Of a DNA stretch of 64,000 nucleotides, positions 24,444-33,513 are shown in pieces. Position 1 is the stretch's first letter. Every line of letters begins with the position of its first letter. Origin of the DNA: CBDFLD01 sp965249005 (GTDB lineage: Bacteria > Acidobacteriota > UBA6911); NCBI GenBank assembly GCA_965249005.1, contig CBDFLD010000008.1, forward strand, positions 1 to 64,000, given 5' to 3'. The notes below the pieces were generated by a model. That model saw only the letters and a program-made list of their open reading frames with translations. It had not been told where the DNA came from and did no database searches. Position numbers and translations under genes: made by a program.

Positions 24444-25324
24444 TGACTGTTGTGACCGGAATACGAACTCTGTCAACCCTGCTACAAGCGCTTCTGCTCG
24501 CTTCCTGTGATGCCGGAGTCAAGTCAGTGGGACAGGCAGCAGAAGTGCCCGCCTACAGAGAATCCTTTATCGAGGTGAATGGTCGAACCATGCATATGAA
24601 GCAATGGTCGTTTCATGGCCCCGCGATCGTTTTTTTTAGCGGCGGGGGAGAAGATATGGGGACATGGAAAGACGTCATACCGGAATTCACTGATAACTAC
24701 AGCATCTTTGCGGTCGATCCGCACGGGAAAGGGAAATCACCGGCAAGCAACGCTACCTGGAAGGAGACGGCCGAAGCCATCGTCGAGCTCATCAAAAAGG
24801 AGTTCAAAGAGCCGGTTATCCTGGTTGGACATTCGTTTGGCGCGCAGATGTCTGCGGCGGTTGCGGCTTATCACCCGAAGGCCGTGCGGGCCGTGGTGTT
24901 AGAGGATCCGCCCGGCGACATAAGCGCAATTTTCCCCTGGTTGCGCGGTCAATTGAAAATTCGGGCCATGCCCTACGACGAGAGGGTAAAACACTTCATT
25001 GCAATCGGACGAACAGAAGAAAAAGCGCGGGCCGCGGCGACGAATGTTGAAAAAATGGATCCAGTTGCCATTAAGAACCTGGTTGACGGAAAGTTGGCAT
25101 TTGACATCAAGGAAATCCTGCCGATGATCGAATGTGAAGTATTTTTCATGCTGGGCAATCCAAAGAAAGGCAGTCTGGCTCAGGCGGAGTACCGGACTGA
25201 ATTCAGAAAGCAGATCCCCCACGCTAGAATTTCCGAATGGTCTGAATCCGGCCATCACCTGCACAGTCCAGATCCGGAGAGATTTGTGAGGGAAATAAAA
25301 GAATTCCTCCAGGGGATCCAGTAG
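24443..25324 (+). CDS. Lipoprotein alpha/beta hydrolase
   Basis: 293 residues from GTG 24443, with GGGAGG 6 nt upstream; the frame is open further 5' but only through the sulfatase. Lipobox LLLASC near residue 20. Alpha/beta-hydrolase features: IVFFSGGGEDMGTW (oxyanion region), FAVDPHGKGKS, nucleophile elbow VGHSFGAQ, and a distal His in SESGHHLHSP. The length is that of a single-domain esterase. Translational coupling to the sulfatase suggests consecutive action on one substrate, for example removal of acyl or ester groups. The TAG stop sits in a degenerate GTAG repeat (25321-25347). Confidence 0.8.
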   Translation: MTVVTGIRTLSTLLQALLLASCDAGVKSVGQAAEVPAYRESFIEVNGRTMHMKQWSFHGPAIVFFSGGGEDMGTWKDVIPEFTDNYSIFAVDPHGKGKSPASNATWKETAEAIVELIKKEFKEPVILVGHSFGAQMSAAVAAYHPKAVRAVVLEDPPGDISAIFPWLRGQLKIRAMPYDERVKHFIAIGRTEEKARAAATNVEKMDPVAIKNLVDGKLAFDIKEILPMIECEVFFMLGNPKKGSLAQAEYRTEFRKQIPHARISEWSESGHHLHSPDPERFVREIKEFLQGIQ

Positions 25325-25347
25325 GCCTGACAACGAGAATCAGCGGC
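25321..25347 (+). repeat. Possible degenerate GTAG palindrome at the hydrolase stop
   Basis: GTAG, GCCTGA, 9-nt interior, TCAGCGGC. It shares the GTAGGCC start and GCGGC end of the repeat family, but the stem centre is lost. Its TAG is the stop codon of the alpha/beta hydrolase. Membership is uncertain. Confidence 0.35.
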
Positions 25348-25552
25348 AGGGTGAGTCTAGTGTCGATTATCAGGACCCACTTTGAAAGGACATCAGGGGT
25401 GCAACACCAGGTCCAGCCGAACTGGCGCGCACGCATCCGGAGAATAAAACGGCGCGGACGAGGCGGCATGCGCATCCCGGATTCTTTCCCATCCCGGCAA
25501 ACGGTCATCAGCAGATGGTTAGTGATGAAACGATCAAAGATGAGGATTGATC

Positions 25553-26698
25553 ATGGAAACCAAAGTAACACAACAGCTTCTAAATACCATCCTGATAACG
25601 CCCCAGGTCAATTTCAATCCATTTCTTGCATATGCCCAAAAATACCTTCCGTTTGCGATGGCAGCGAGTATTGAAGTCACGCCGGGCGGTAGGGTATGGA
25701 CATGCTGGGTCGGGGGTGAAGACGGCGCGGGGGCATACCTTCTCGCTTCCTACAGTGACCACGGTGGCAAAACCTGGCGGGACCCAGTGTTTGTCGTTGA
25801 TCCACGTGCCGATTCCCTTCCCATGGGCACGCGCCTCGGTTGCTTTTGGCTTGATCCATTGGGAAGACTGTGGTTGTTTTTCAAACAGTCGCTGGGCATA
25901 TTCGACGGCAGCTGCAGCAACTGGTTCATCCGCTGTGATGATCCGGACAGCGAAACGCCAAGTTGGTCTGCGCCTTGTTACATCGGCTTCGGCGCTTCCC
26001 TGAACAAGCCGATTGTGCGAAACAACGGCGAGTGGATTCTGCCGGTCTCGCTCTGGGAACGCTGGCACATCTCGGAGCCGTTTGGCGATTGCTACCGCGA
26101 ACTGGATCACGTGCGTGGCGCGAGCGTATTCGTCTCCGATGACGAAGGTGCGCACTGGCGATATCGCGGCGGGATCACTTTCAAAGACAGTTGCTTCAAC
26201 GAGCACTCCGTGATCGAGCTTCATGCCGGAAGGATCTGGATGCTGTCCCGATGCCATAAGGAAATCGCGCAGAGCTTTTCAGACGATGGCGGCGTCAAGT
26301 GGCAGCCTCAGCAAACCGCATTCCCGCATGTGAACAGCAAGTGCACTGTAAGGCGGCTGCAGTCAGGCAACATCCTGCTGGTCAAGCACGGTACAGACAT
26401 GAGAACGGCAACACCTGATCGCAGTGATCTGACGGCATTCTTGTCTACAGACGACGGCGAAACCTGGTCCGGAGGATTGCTTCTGGACGAACGGTCAAGT
26501 GTGTCTTACCCGGATATTGCACAGGCACCCAATGCTGATATCTACGTGCACTACGATTTCAACCGGACTACGGATGCTGAGATATTGTTTGCCAACTTCC
26601 GCGAGGAAGATGTTCTGGCGCGAGAACTCGTGACGGAGCACGCCTCGCTGAAGAATATCATCAAGAATAGGAACGGAATGAAACAGGGGGCGGATTGA
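25553..26698 (+). CDS. Sialidase-fold (BNR/Asp-box) exo-glycosidase-like protein
   Basis: 381 residues from ATG 25553 (GAGGA 6 nt upstream). Repeated Asp-box motifs mark a six-bladed sialidase propeller: SDHGGKTW, SDDEGAHW, SDDGGVKW and STDDGETW. No signal peptide is visible, so it is probably cytosolic or needs another route. The family contains sialidases and many uncharacterised exo-acting enzymes on rhamnose- or uronate-containing glycans. A sialidase arginine triad is not obvious, so sialic acid should not be assumed. The upstream gap 25348-25552 shows no gene. Confidence 0.72.
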   Translation: METKVTQQLLNTILITPQVNFNPFLAYAQKYLPFAMAASIEVTPGGRVWTCWVGGEDGAGAYLLASYSDHGGKTWRDPVFVVDPRADSLPMGTRLGCFWLDPLGRLWLFFKQSLGIFDGSCSNWFIRCDDPDSETPSWSAPCYIGFGASLNKPIVRNNGEWILPVSLWERWHISEPFGDCYRELDHVRGASVFVSDDEGAHWRYRGGITFKDSCFNEHSVIELHAGRIWMLSRCHKEIAQSFSDDGGVKWQPQQTAFPHVNSKCTVRRLQSGNILLVKHGTDMRTATPDRSDLTAFLSTDDGETWSGGLLLDERSSVSYPDIAQAPNADIYVHYDFNRTTDAEILFANFREEDVLARELVTEHASLKNIIKNRNGMKQGAD

Positions 26699-26805
26699 AT
26701 TCTCTGGGGGATATATAAGAAAAACAGCGAGAAAGACAGTCGGTTTTGTGCCGGAGGCGGAGTTCGTCGTGGCGGATCCCCGGTGGCGCTTACCATTCCC
26801 ATTGC

Positions 26806-26952
26806 CTTCTTGAGCTGGCCTTGGCGGCCGTGGCCGAGGACGATCCTGCATTTTTGAACGAGGCCGCCGATCTGGTATATCACCTGTTGGTGTTGTTGGA
26901 AGCGCGCGAGCTAAACCTGGCGGATGTCGCTGGCGTATTGCGGTCCCGTCAC
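26806..26952 (+). pseudogene. hisE-like (phosphoribosyl-ATP pyrophosphatase) C-terminal remnant
   Basis: About 49 codons encode the C-terminal half of a HisE/MazG-like protein: LALAAVAEDDPAFLNEAADL followed by VYHLLVLLEARELNLADVAG and VLRSRH. The N-terminal half with the KxxEE metal motif is missing and the upstream frame reads as unrelated sequence. The frame then runs past the natural end by 13 residues. It is therefore a fragment, not a working gene, and there are no other his genes around. Confidence 0.6.
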
Positions 26953-27209
26953 TACGAAATAGCATGGCATCTTGCTGGGACCGCGACGCAGTGAGCGTGA
27001 TGTCGGCGCCGGCTACACGCCGCTGCGCGGAGCCGCACTGGCGGTTGCGATTGTGACAGGGGCGAACGACGAACTGCGGTAGTTCATGGAGTGTGGGATC
27101 CTGGCGCACGGCTTCTTGCCGTAGTGGGGACTCATGAAACCGTCAAGGTAAGATCAGTGGTTCCGGTTTCTGCGAAAGATCGTGCGCAGGACATGTTGAG
27201 AAACTGTGA
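26953..27209. other. Gene-poor stretch with a possible transposase shred
   Basis: No intact gene. In frame from 27083 to 27121, bounded by stops on both sides, it reads FMECGILAHGFLP. This resembles the zinc-binding N-terminus of IS91-type transposases (a CGxLAHGF-like motif). It is too short for a firm call. Together with the hisE fragment it marks a decayed patch. Confidence 0.3.
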
Positions 27210-28517
27210 TTGCGGGTTGGCATTGGTTCGGTGAGCCGTTTCGCTGGATCGGCAGAGGCGACATTCTTGAACGTTAACGCATTATTTGTCGTGATTGGAG
27301 TTCTGGCGGCCTCGGGACGGGTGTCGGCGGAAGACTGGCTCCAGTTTCATGGACCGCGCCGCGACAATAAGTCGGCGGACACCGGCCTGATGAAGAAGTG
27401 GCCGGAGAGTGGTCCTGAAAGGATCTGGACCGCCCGGGGTATCGGCGAGGGCTTTGCTGGAGCGGCAATCGTTGACGGACGGCTTTACACGGCGGGTGAC
27501 ATCGACGGCAAAACGATCGTGTCCGCTCTGGACGACCGAACGGGTGAACTGAGTTGGCAGGCCGAAAACGGGAAGGCCTATACCGGGGCGGCGCCGAATG
27601 CGCGGGTCGTGCCGACCTATGACGAAGGCAAACTCTACCATTTGGGCGGAGGCGGCGATATTGCCTGTTTCGACGCGAAATCTGGCAAGAAGCTCTGGAC
27701 GCGCAACATCATTGACGAGTTCGGATGCCGCATGCCTTACTGGGGACTGATGGACGCGCCGCTGGTTGATGGGAACCGTGTGATCTTTTGTATCGGCTCG
27801 CCGACCGTGACGTTAGCGGCGCTCGACAAGCACACGGGCAAGACGGTTTGGCAAACGACCGGTATCGATGCGGTTCGGGGGTATTCGGCTTCGATTCTCG
27901 TGGATTATGGGGGCTTGCGCCAGATCATCATGCCGATGGGCGAAGTGGTCGTGGGAGTAGCGGCCGATACGGGCCGGCTGCTCTGGACCTATGACTATCC
28001 GGTGAAGCTGGGCGCCATGGTGAATGAACCGGTCTATCACGACGGGCGGATTGTCCTTTCGGCGGTCTTCAGAATGAAACTGACCATGCTTCAGTTGGAA
28101 GTCGATGGCAAGAACTGCTCCGTTTCGGAAGTCTGGAAGGTCGAGGAACTGGACAACGAAATGGGCGGCATCATTCTCGTCGACGGCTACATCTACGGGC
28201 TCGCCGACAACGACCACCGCCAGCGCTACTGGGCGTGCATCGAGTGGAAGACCGGCAAAACCGTGTACCGGCACGACGTGATGCCCAGACAGCGGTTCGG
28301 GGCAATCACCTACGCCGATGGCATGCTCTATGTCCTGAACGACCGCGGCACCGTCGATCTAGTCCCGGCTACCCCGGACGGCTTCAAGCCGGCGAGCCGG
28401 TTCGAGTTGCCGGACCGCAGGGGCAACGACTACTGGGCGCACCCGATCGTCTGCAATGGCCGCCTCTACCTGCGCCACGACGACCAAATCTACGCCTACG
28501 ATATCCGTTTGAAATAG
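27210..28517 (+). CDS. Exported PQQ-like beta-propeller protein
   Basis: Up to 435 residues. The start is uncertain: TTG 27210 is the longest, and GTG 27231 gives a cleaner signal peptide (hydrophobic NALFVVIGVLAASGRVSA, then mature DWLQFHGP). Repeated PQQ-like blades are visible: GPERIWTARGIGEGFAGAAI, DRTGELSWQ, AKSGKKLWTRNI, KHTGKTVWQTTG, ADTGRLLWTYDY. The WLQFHGP start is typical of the PQQ-binding-like/outer-membrane-propeller proteins abundant in Acidobacteriota and PVC bacteria, many of which lack PQQ and act as scaffolds. No dehydrogenase catalytic residues were identified. It is convergent with the COG2509 gene. Confidence 0.82.
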   Translation: MRVGIGSVSRFAGSAEATFLNVNALFVVIGVLAASGRVSAEDWLQFHGPRRDNKSADTGLMKKWPESGPERIWTARGIGEGFAGAAIVDGRLYTAGDIDGKTIVSALDDRTGELSWQAENGKAYTGAAPNARVVPTYDEGKLYHLGGGGDIACFDAKSGKKLWTRNIIDEFGCRMPYWGLMDAPLVDGNRVIFCIGSPTVTLAALDKHTGKTVWQTTGIDAVRGYSASILVDYGGLRQIIMPMGEVVVGVAADTGRLLWTYDYPVKLGAMVNEPVYHDGRIVLSAVFRMKLTMLQLEVDGKNCSVSEVWKVEELDNEMGGIILVDGYIYGLADNDHRQRYWACIEWKTGKTVYRHDVMPRQRFGAITYADGMLYVLNDRGTVDLVPATPDGFKPASRFELPDRRGNDYWAHPIVCNGRLYLRHDDQIYAYDIRLK

Positions 28518-28574
28518 GTTGTCGCGCAACGGCGACCTCGCCGACCTTGTAATGTCGCGGGTGCCATCCATGAG

Positions 28575-30185
28575 TTACGAACCGTGGATGATTCTCTCGG
28601 CAACTGTTTCGGCGACTTTTATGCCATCAACCGCCGAGGACAGAATTCCTCCGGCATAACCGGCGCCTTCACCGGACGGGTATAACCCCTCTGTATTGAT
28701 ACTTTGATAATTATCGCCGCGCTTGATGCGGATCGGGCATGAGGTGCGCGTCTCGACTCCGGTCAGCACCGCGGACTCCATGGCAAAACCTTTGATTTTC
28801 TTGTCAAACTCTGGAATCGCCTCGCGGATTGCCTCGATGGCATAGCTTGGAAGCAGGGGCTCCAGATCCGTGAGCTTGATGCCGGGCTCGTAGGATGGCT
28901 CAACACCGGCGAGCCCTGCGGATGGGCGTCCGGCCATGAAATCTCCCAGCAATTGTGCGGGCGCGTGATAGTTGCTTCCACCGAGCTCGAAGGCTTTCTC
29001 TTCGATATGACGCTGCAGTTCGATGCCGGCCAACGGTCCGCCGGGAAAGTCCACTTCCGGAGTGATTCCAACCACGATCGCGCTGTTTGCATTGCGTTCA
29101 TCACGGGAGTACTGGCTCATGCCGTTGGTTACGACGCAGCCTTTTTCGGATGTTGCCGCTACAACGATGCCCCCGGGGCACATGCAGAAGGTGTAGACGG
29201 AACGACCGTTTTTGCAATGATGCACCAGTTTATAGTCGGCTGAACCGAGCAGCTTGTTCCCGGCATGGGCGCCCCACCGGCATTGATCAATCAGGCCCTG
29301 CGGATGTTCAATACGGAATCCGATGGAAAAGGGCTTGGGCTCGATAAAAACACCTTTTTCATGAAGCATTTCAAAGGTATCACGGGCACTGTGTCCCGGA
29401 GCCATGACAACGCTTCCGCATTCAATGACGTTTCCGTCAGAGGTCTTGACTCCTTTGACCATACCGTCTTCACGGACAAGTTCGTCCACTCGGGTTTCAA
29501 AGCGGATCTCGCCTCCGAGCGATTCGATTTTCTCACGGATTGCTTCCACGACCTTGATCAGCTTGAAGGTTCCGATATGGGGCTTGGCCACGTAAATGAT
29601 CTCCGGATTGGCCCCGGCAGCAACCAGCTCAGTAAGGACTTTACGCTTACGGTTGTCTCGATCTGAAATGTGACTGTAAAGTTTTCCATCGGAAAAGGTG
29701 CCGGCGCCGCCCTCGCCAAACTGAACGTTGGATTCCACGTCCAGTTCGTTCTGCTTGCGCCAGAAACCGAAAGTGTCCGCGGTCCGGTCACGTACCTTCT
29801 TGCCTCGCTCGAGGATGATTGGGTTGAATCCCATCTGGGCAAGCATCAGTCCGGCAAAAATACCGCTCGGACCGAAGCCGATCACCACGGGTCGTTTCGC
29901 GAGGTGTTCCGGAGCCTTGTGTCTGTGATCATAGGACATGTCCGGAGCGATGTTCAGATGGGGGGATTTTTTGAATCGCGCGAATACCGGCGCTTCATCC
30001 TTGAGTTCCACGTCCACAATATAGGTGACCAACACGTAATTCCGTGCGCGTGCATCAAAGCTTCGTCTAAAAATAGTATGACTGATCAGCTGGTCTTCAT
30101 CGATACGCAGTGATTCCATGACCGCTTTTTTGAGATCGGCATCGGAGTGCTCGAGCGGTAATTTGAGTTCAGAAAGTCTTAGCAT
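28575..30185 (-). CDS. NAD(P)/FAD-dependent oxidoreductase, COG2509 type
   Basis: 536 residues. An N-terminal ~90-residue alpha/beta domain (MLRLSELKLPLEHSDADLKK, with ISHTIFRRSFDAR) precedes the FAD-binding motif PVVIGFGPSGIFAGLMLAQM near residue 99. Characteristic segments are FGEGGAGTFSDGKLYSHISD, MAPGHSARDTFEML and a C-terminal YPSGEGAGYAGGILSSAVDG. This is the widespread, poorly characterised flavoprotein family sometimes described as an uncharacterised FAD-dependent dehydrogenase. It is cytosolic and of standard length. The gap to motB (30186-30359) shows no gene. No pathway is implied by its neighbours. Confidence 0.85.
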   Translation of the reverse strand: MLRLSELKLPLEHSDADLKKAVMESLRIDEDQLISHTIFRRSFDARARNYVLVTYIVDVELKDEAPVFARFKKSPHLNIAPDMSYDHRHKAPEHLAKRPVVIGFGPSGIFAGLMLAQMGFNPIILERGKKVRDRTADTFGFWRKQNELDVESNVQFGEGGAGTFSDGKLYSHISDRDNRKRKVLTELVAAGANPEIIYVAKPHIGTFKLIKVVEAIREKIESLGGEIRFETRVDELVREDGMVKGVKTSDGNVIECGSVVMAPGHSARDTFEMLHEKGVFIEPKPFSIGFRIEHPQGLIDQCRWGAHAGNKLLGSADYKLVHHCKNGRSVYTFCMCPGGIVVAATSEKGCVVTNGMSQYSRDERNANSAIVVGITPEVDFPGGPLAGIELQRHIEEKAFELGGSNYHAPAQLLGDFMAGRPSAGLAGVEPSYEPGIKLTDLEPLLPSYAIEAIREAIPEFDKKIKGFAMESAVLTGVETRTSCPIRIKRGDNYQSINTEGLYPSGEGAGYAGGILSSAVDGIKVAETVAERIIHGS

Positions 30186-30359
30186 AGGATTCTACTTGCT
30201 TATATCAGCTTTCGGGTCGTTCATGTCGGGAAATGACGGTGGTGGAGGAAACAGCCGGTTCGCGATGTTGTTTGCGGAGTTTTATGCTTTGCTTTTAAGC
30301 AGTCAAGACGGAAAGAGCGGGCACGGCAGCAGGGTCGGTGGAGTCCAAGCGCGCCGGAC

Positions 30360-31046
30360 TCACTTCCCGTCCAGCACGAAAAGGAATTCGACCCGTCGGT
30401 TCCGCTCTCGATTTTCAGTGGAATCATTGGGGGAGAGCGGGCGGCTCTCAGCATATCCTGCAGCCGCCAGACGATCCAGTGGCGTGCCGGCAGTTTGAAT
30501 GAAATAACGTACCACCGATGAGGCCCTGGCCGTCGACAGATCCCAATTATCGTTGAAACGGGCCGTACGAATAGGCAAGTCGTCGGTATGACCCTCCACC
30601 TGAAGCATGACCGAGTGCCTTTCGCTCAGCATGGTGGCGATCTTGTTCAGTAGAGGGAACATCTGAGGTTTGATCTCAGCCATGCCGGAATCAAACAGCA
30701 GACTGCCCGGAATGGTCAATAAGACACCCTTGTTGTTTTTCTTGACCTTCGCACTGGCGAAGGCGTCTGAAATGAGCGACACCAATTGCTGCCGCAAAGC
30801 TTCAGCCTGACCCGTCGTGATAGCGCTAGGTCCAGCTGGCTGATTGAACACGAATTCAATATTTTGGACACCGAAGGCATCCTTGATGGATCCGACGAAT
30901 CCCTTGAACTTCACTTGATCCACGACGGAGAACGAAAGCATCATTACAAAGAAGACAACCAAGATCGACATCATGTCACCAAAAGTGACAACCCAAGCTG
31001 GTGCTCCTTTTTCTTCTTCCTGTTCTTCATCGGGTAATTGGGCCAC
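30360..31046 (-). CDS. motB: Flagellar motor stator protein MotB
   Basis: 228 residues from GTG 31046, overlapping the motA stop by 1 nt (TAGTG). One N-terminal helix carries the plug/ion-channel Asp in WVVTFGDMMSILVVFFVMML. The C-terminal OmpA-like peptidoglycan-binding domain shows VEGHTDDLPI, NWDLSTARASSVVRYF and NRERNRRVEFLF. With MotA it forms the stator that couples ion flow to flagellar rotation; lone motAB-like pairs can also serve ExbBD-like roles. No other flagellar gene is present in the window. Confidence 0.9.
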   Translation of the reverse strand: MAQLPDEEQEEEKGAPAWVVTFGDMMSILVVFFVMMLSFSVVDQVKFKGFVGSIKDAFGVQNIEFVFNQPAGPSAITTGQAEALRQQLVSLISDAFASAKVKKNNKGVLLTIPGSLLFDSGMAEIKPQMFPLLNKIATMLSERHSVMLQVEGHTDDLPIRTARFNDNWDLSTARASSVVRYFIQTAGTPLDRLAAAGYAESRPLSPNDSTENRERNRRVEFLFVLDGK

Positions 31047-31825
31047 TAGGCTGCCTCCAACTTGGGACGAGCATTAGCCGGGCTCGTTTCCTTCTTGCTA
31101 AGGAACGACTTGACAAGCATCTCCATGCTCCTTGGATTGTCGCCCTTCTGGATACTCATCAACCCGACCAGCACCAACTCCATAACCATCGTCTCCTGCT
31201 TGCTCCTGACCTCGAGTTTCTTGGCAATGGGCAGAGCGATCACGTTGGCAAGGATGGCCCCATAGAGCGTGGTGAGGATCGCCACTGCCATGGCCGGTCC
31301 CAGGGCCTTTACATCGGACATGTTGGCAAGCATTGCGACTAAGCCAATGAGCGTTCCGATCATTCCAAAAGCAGGTGCGGCCTCACCGATGGACTTCAAG
31401 ATATCTTGACCGTCCTTATGCCTTCTTTGGAGATAGCGAATATTGGTAGACAGGATATCTTGGACGTCTTCCGGAGGAAAACCGTCGACCAAAATCTCGA
31501 GTCCCTGTTTCAGGAAAGCATCTTCGGTGGGATAGTCCTCCAGGCTGAGAAATCCCTCCTTACGTGCCTTCTTGGCAATCTCCACCATTTCCTCGATGAG
31601 GTCGTCAGGGTCTTTCACGCTGTGGAAAAAAGAGTTCCGCGCCACCGCAAGCATTTTGACGACGCGATTGACCGGAAAGCGAATAAAGGTAGTCGCGATC
31701 GTACCCCCGATTACGATCAGGAACGCAGGCGCATTCCAGTATAGGGCTGGAGATCCCCCCAGGACGACGGAGATGACGATCAGAGCCACTCCCGAAATAA
31801 TGCCTACTAGTGTACCTAAGTCCAT
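31046..31825 (-). CDS. motA: Flagellar motor stator protein MotA
   Basis: 259 residues, four membrane segments (residues about 4-24, 33-50, 145-170, 180-200). Family features include MDLGTLVGIISGVALIVISV, the cytoplasmic loop EMVEIAKKARKEGFLSLED, the proton/sodium-channel helix APAFGMIGTLIGLVAML and the PMAVAILTTLYGAILAN-type helix. This is the MotA/PomA layout of polar-flagellum and Acidobacteriota-type motors. It is translationally coupled to motB. Confidence 0.92.
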   Translation of the reverse strand: MDLGTLVGIISGVALIVISVVLGGSPALYWNAPAFLIVIGGTIATTFIRFPVNRVVKMLAVARNSFFHSVKDPDDLIEEMVEIAKKARKEGFLSLEDYPTEDAFLKQGLEILVDGFPPEDVQDILSTNIRYLQRRHKDGQDILKSIGEAAPAFGMIGTLIGLVAMLANMSDVKALGPAMAVAILTTLYGAILANVIALPIAKKLEVRSKQETMVMELVLVGLMSIQKGDNPRSMEMLVKSFLSKKETSPANARPKLEAA

Positions 31826-32411
31826 GGGGCTTTCTGGGTTTAAGCGTTATCTATAGTCCTCTCGGCCTAAGAGTTCCGTGGCTTTAGATGAATTTCCGCC
31901 TGAAGCTCTTACATTGCACCGGTCCCTTGACGACCCTTTCAGAACCTCGTTCAGTCGCTATCTTGCTTGTAAGCTTGGCTTTGGAGGAAATTGACCCGAG
32001 ATTACCCAGTGGTAACGGGAATGGCCTGAAAGCACGCCTGCACCCATTCCGCTCCCCGTCTCCGCATGAGAACGAGTCCGAAGTGTGAGACGCCGCCGCG
32101 TCAATCAGCAGGCCGCAGCACCGAGACGTCTTTGTCTATCCCCTGTTGCTGCAAGTTGTTAACGTCACTTGCCCACACCGAGCTCACAACTGGGAGCTCT
32201 CCTCACCTGGACTTGGCATACTCCGGATACGTATTCTGATTGTAGACGACACGCCAATTCGTGGAAGATGTCCTACGAATTCCTACGCTCATCTACCTGG
32301 GTGACCCAGTACGAAATAAAGTAATATGTACCGTTTCGCGGACACACCGTTGCCGCCGTCAAGCCGGGCGGCTCGGGCTGCGGTAGTGCGCTACGTTGAA
32401 GAGGAGATATC
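31826..32411. other. 586-bp intergenic stretch, no gene recognised
   Basis: It lies between divergently oriented motA and the enoyl-CoA hydratase homologue. I find no convincing frame, RNA gene or repeat. Only the last bases (GAAGAGGAGATATC, about 32398-32411) are clearly functional, as the ribosome binding site of the next gene. Confidence 0.5.
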
Positions 32412-33224
32412 ATGGGCTATGATCACATTACGTTCGAGGTCGCGGGGGGAGTGGCCAAAATACATTTCGACAGACCGGAGTTACTCAACGCTGCCAGCCT
32501 CAAACTGCTTCAGGAAACCTTGGATGTCCTGCACAAGGTCGAGACGATGGACGAAGTGGGCGCCATCATGGTCACTGGTAAAGGCCGGGGTTTCAGCAGT
32601 GGTTTCGATCTCAAGGAGATTCCGCTAGAGGGAGACGATTCCTCGCAGTCCATCGTGGAGCACTTTCGCATCAAAGCATTGTACTGGCATGCGGTCATTC
32701 ACCGCCTGGCGCGGATCAAAAAGCCGGTACTGGCAGCGGTCAACGGCAAGGTCGCGGGCGGCGGCCTGGGCATCGTGATGGCCTGTGACGTGGCCGTCAG
32801 TGTGGACCACGCGACCTTTGTGCCCGCCTGGATGTCCATTGGTATCGGCAACGATACGGGCACCAGCTATGGGTTATCGCGTTTGATCGGCTTCAGGCGA
32901 GCGATGGAATGGCTCCTCACCAACCGCACGATCGACGCACAGGAAGCGCTGTCCTGGGGACTGCTCAATCGCGTCTACACGCCGAGTGAATTCCCGGAGG
33001 CTGTTGAAACCATCGCAGGCGATCTCGCAGCGGGACCGACGCATCTGCAGGCAATCGTAAAGGAGGGGGTCCACAACGGATGGCTCCAGCCGCTCGAGGA
33101 ATGCACGGAGTTCGAGGTACAACATGCCATGGCCTCGGTGCGCCATCCCTATTTCGAGCCTTGCTTGCGGCAGTTCCTTGAAAAGAAACGGCGCAGCGAC
33201 ACCGTGGTGGTGCGCATCCCCTGA
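32412..33224 (+). CDS. Enoyl-CoA hydratase/isomerase (crotonase) family protein
   Basis: 270 residues; strong SD GAGGAGA. Crotonase fold with the CoA-ester/oxyanion-hole segments FSSGFDLKEI (residues 61-70) and KPVLAAVNGKVAGGGLGIVM (104-123), and MACDVAVSVDHATF. In classical hydratases the first catalytic Glu lies in a PE[IV]xLG motif. Here that position reads PAWMSIG (residues 138-144), while a second Glu is kept (E166 in FRRAMEW). It may therefore be an isomerase, hydrolase or dehalogenase-type crotonase. It is monocistronic and the role is unknown. Confidence 0.85.
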   Translation: MGYDHITFEVAGGVAKIHFDRPELLNAASLKLLQETLDVLHKVETMDEVGAIMVTGKGRGFSSGFDLKEIPLEGDDSSQSIVEHFRIKALYWHAVIHRLARIKKPVLAAVNGKVAGGGLGIVMACDVAVSVDHATFVPAWMSIGIGNDTGTSYGLSRLIGFRRAMEWLLTNRTIDAQEALSWGLLNRVYTPSEFPEAVETIAGDLAAGPTHLQAIVKEGVHNGWLQPLEECTEFEVQHAMASVRHPYFEPCLRQFLEKKRRSDTVVVRIP

Positions 33225-33463
33225 GCCAGACGACCGATCCTCTCAGCCCCTATCGAGCAGCGGTAGATGTGTAGTGGCCCGACACGGTTTCCGAAGGACG
33301 TACGTTCTCCTCTTTCGGACTCCCTGGTTGCTTTCACGATTACCATGACTCGCATCGTTCGTCTCCTGCCCCGTCTTATATTTTAGTGTGTTCTTATTAA
33401 CCTGATGGTTAAACGATGGAGGAACGATGGAGCGGTTCGAAGTCTCGAGTATCTTGAAGTAGG

Positions 33464-33499
33464 ACCACTGACCCCGAACAACGGATTGAGGTCAGTGGT
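33464..33499. repeat. Hairpin downstream of the PEGA gene
   Basis: Arms ACCACTGACC (33464-33473) and GGTCAGTGGT (33490-33499) pair perfectly around a 16-nt loop, followed by a direct echo AAGTGGTCAGTG. It lies 14 bp beyond the stop of the minus-strand PEGA gene and could terminate it or be a REP-type element. Nothing else is recognised in 33225-33463. Confidence 0.55.
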
Positions 33500-33513
33500 A
33501 AGTGGTCAGTGCT

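Noticed and set aside
26746..26994. A functional hisE gene
   Set aside because: Only the C-terminal half is present. The metal-binding N-terminal helices are missing and the frame overruns the normal end.
30360..31825. Part of a flagellar gene cluster
   Set aside because: No other flagellar or chemotaxis gene is found on either side; only the stator pair is supported.
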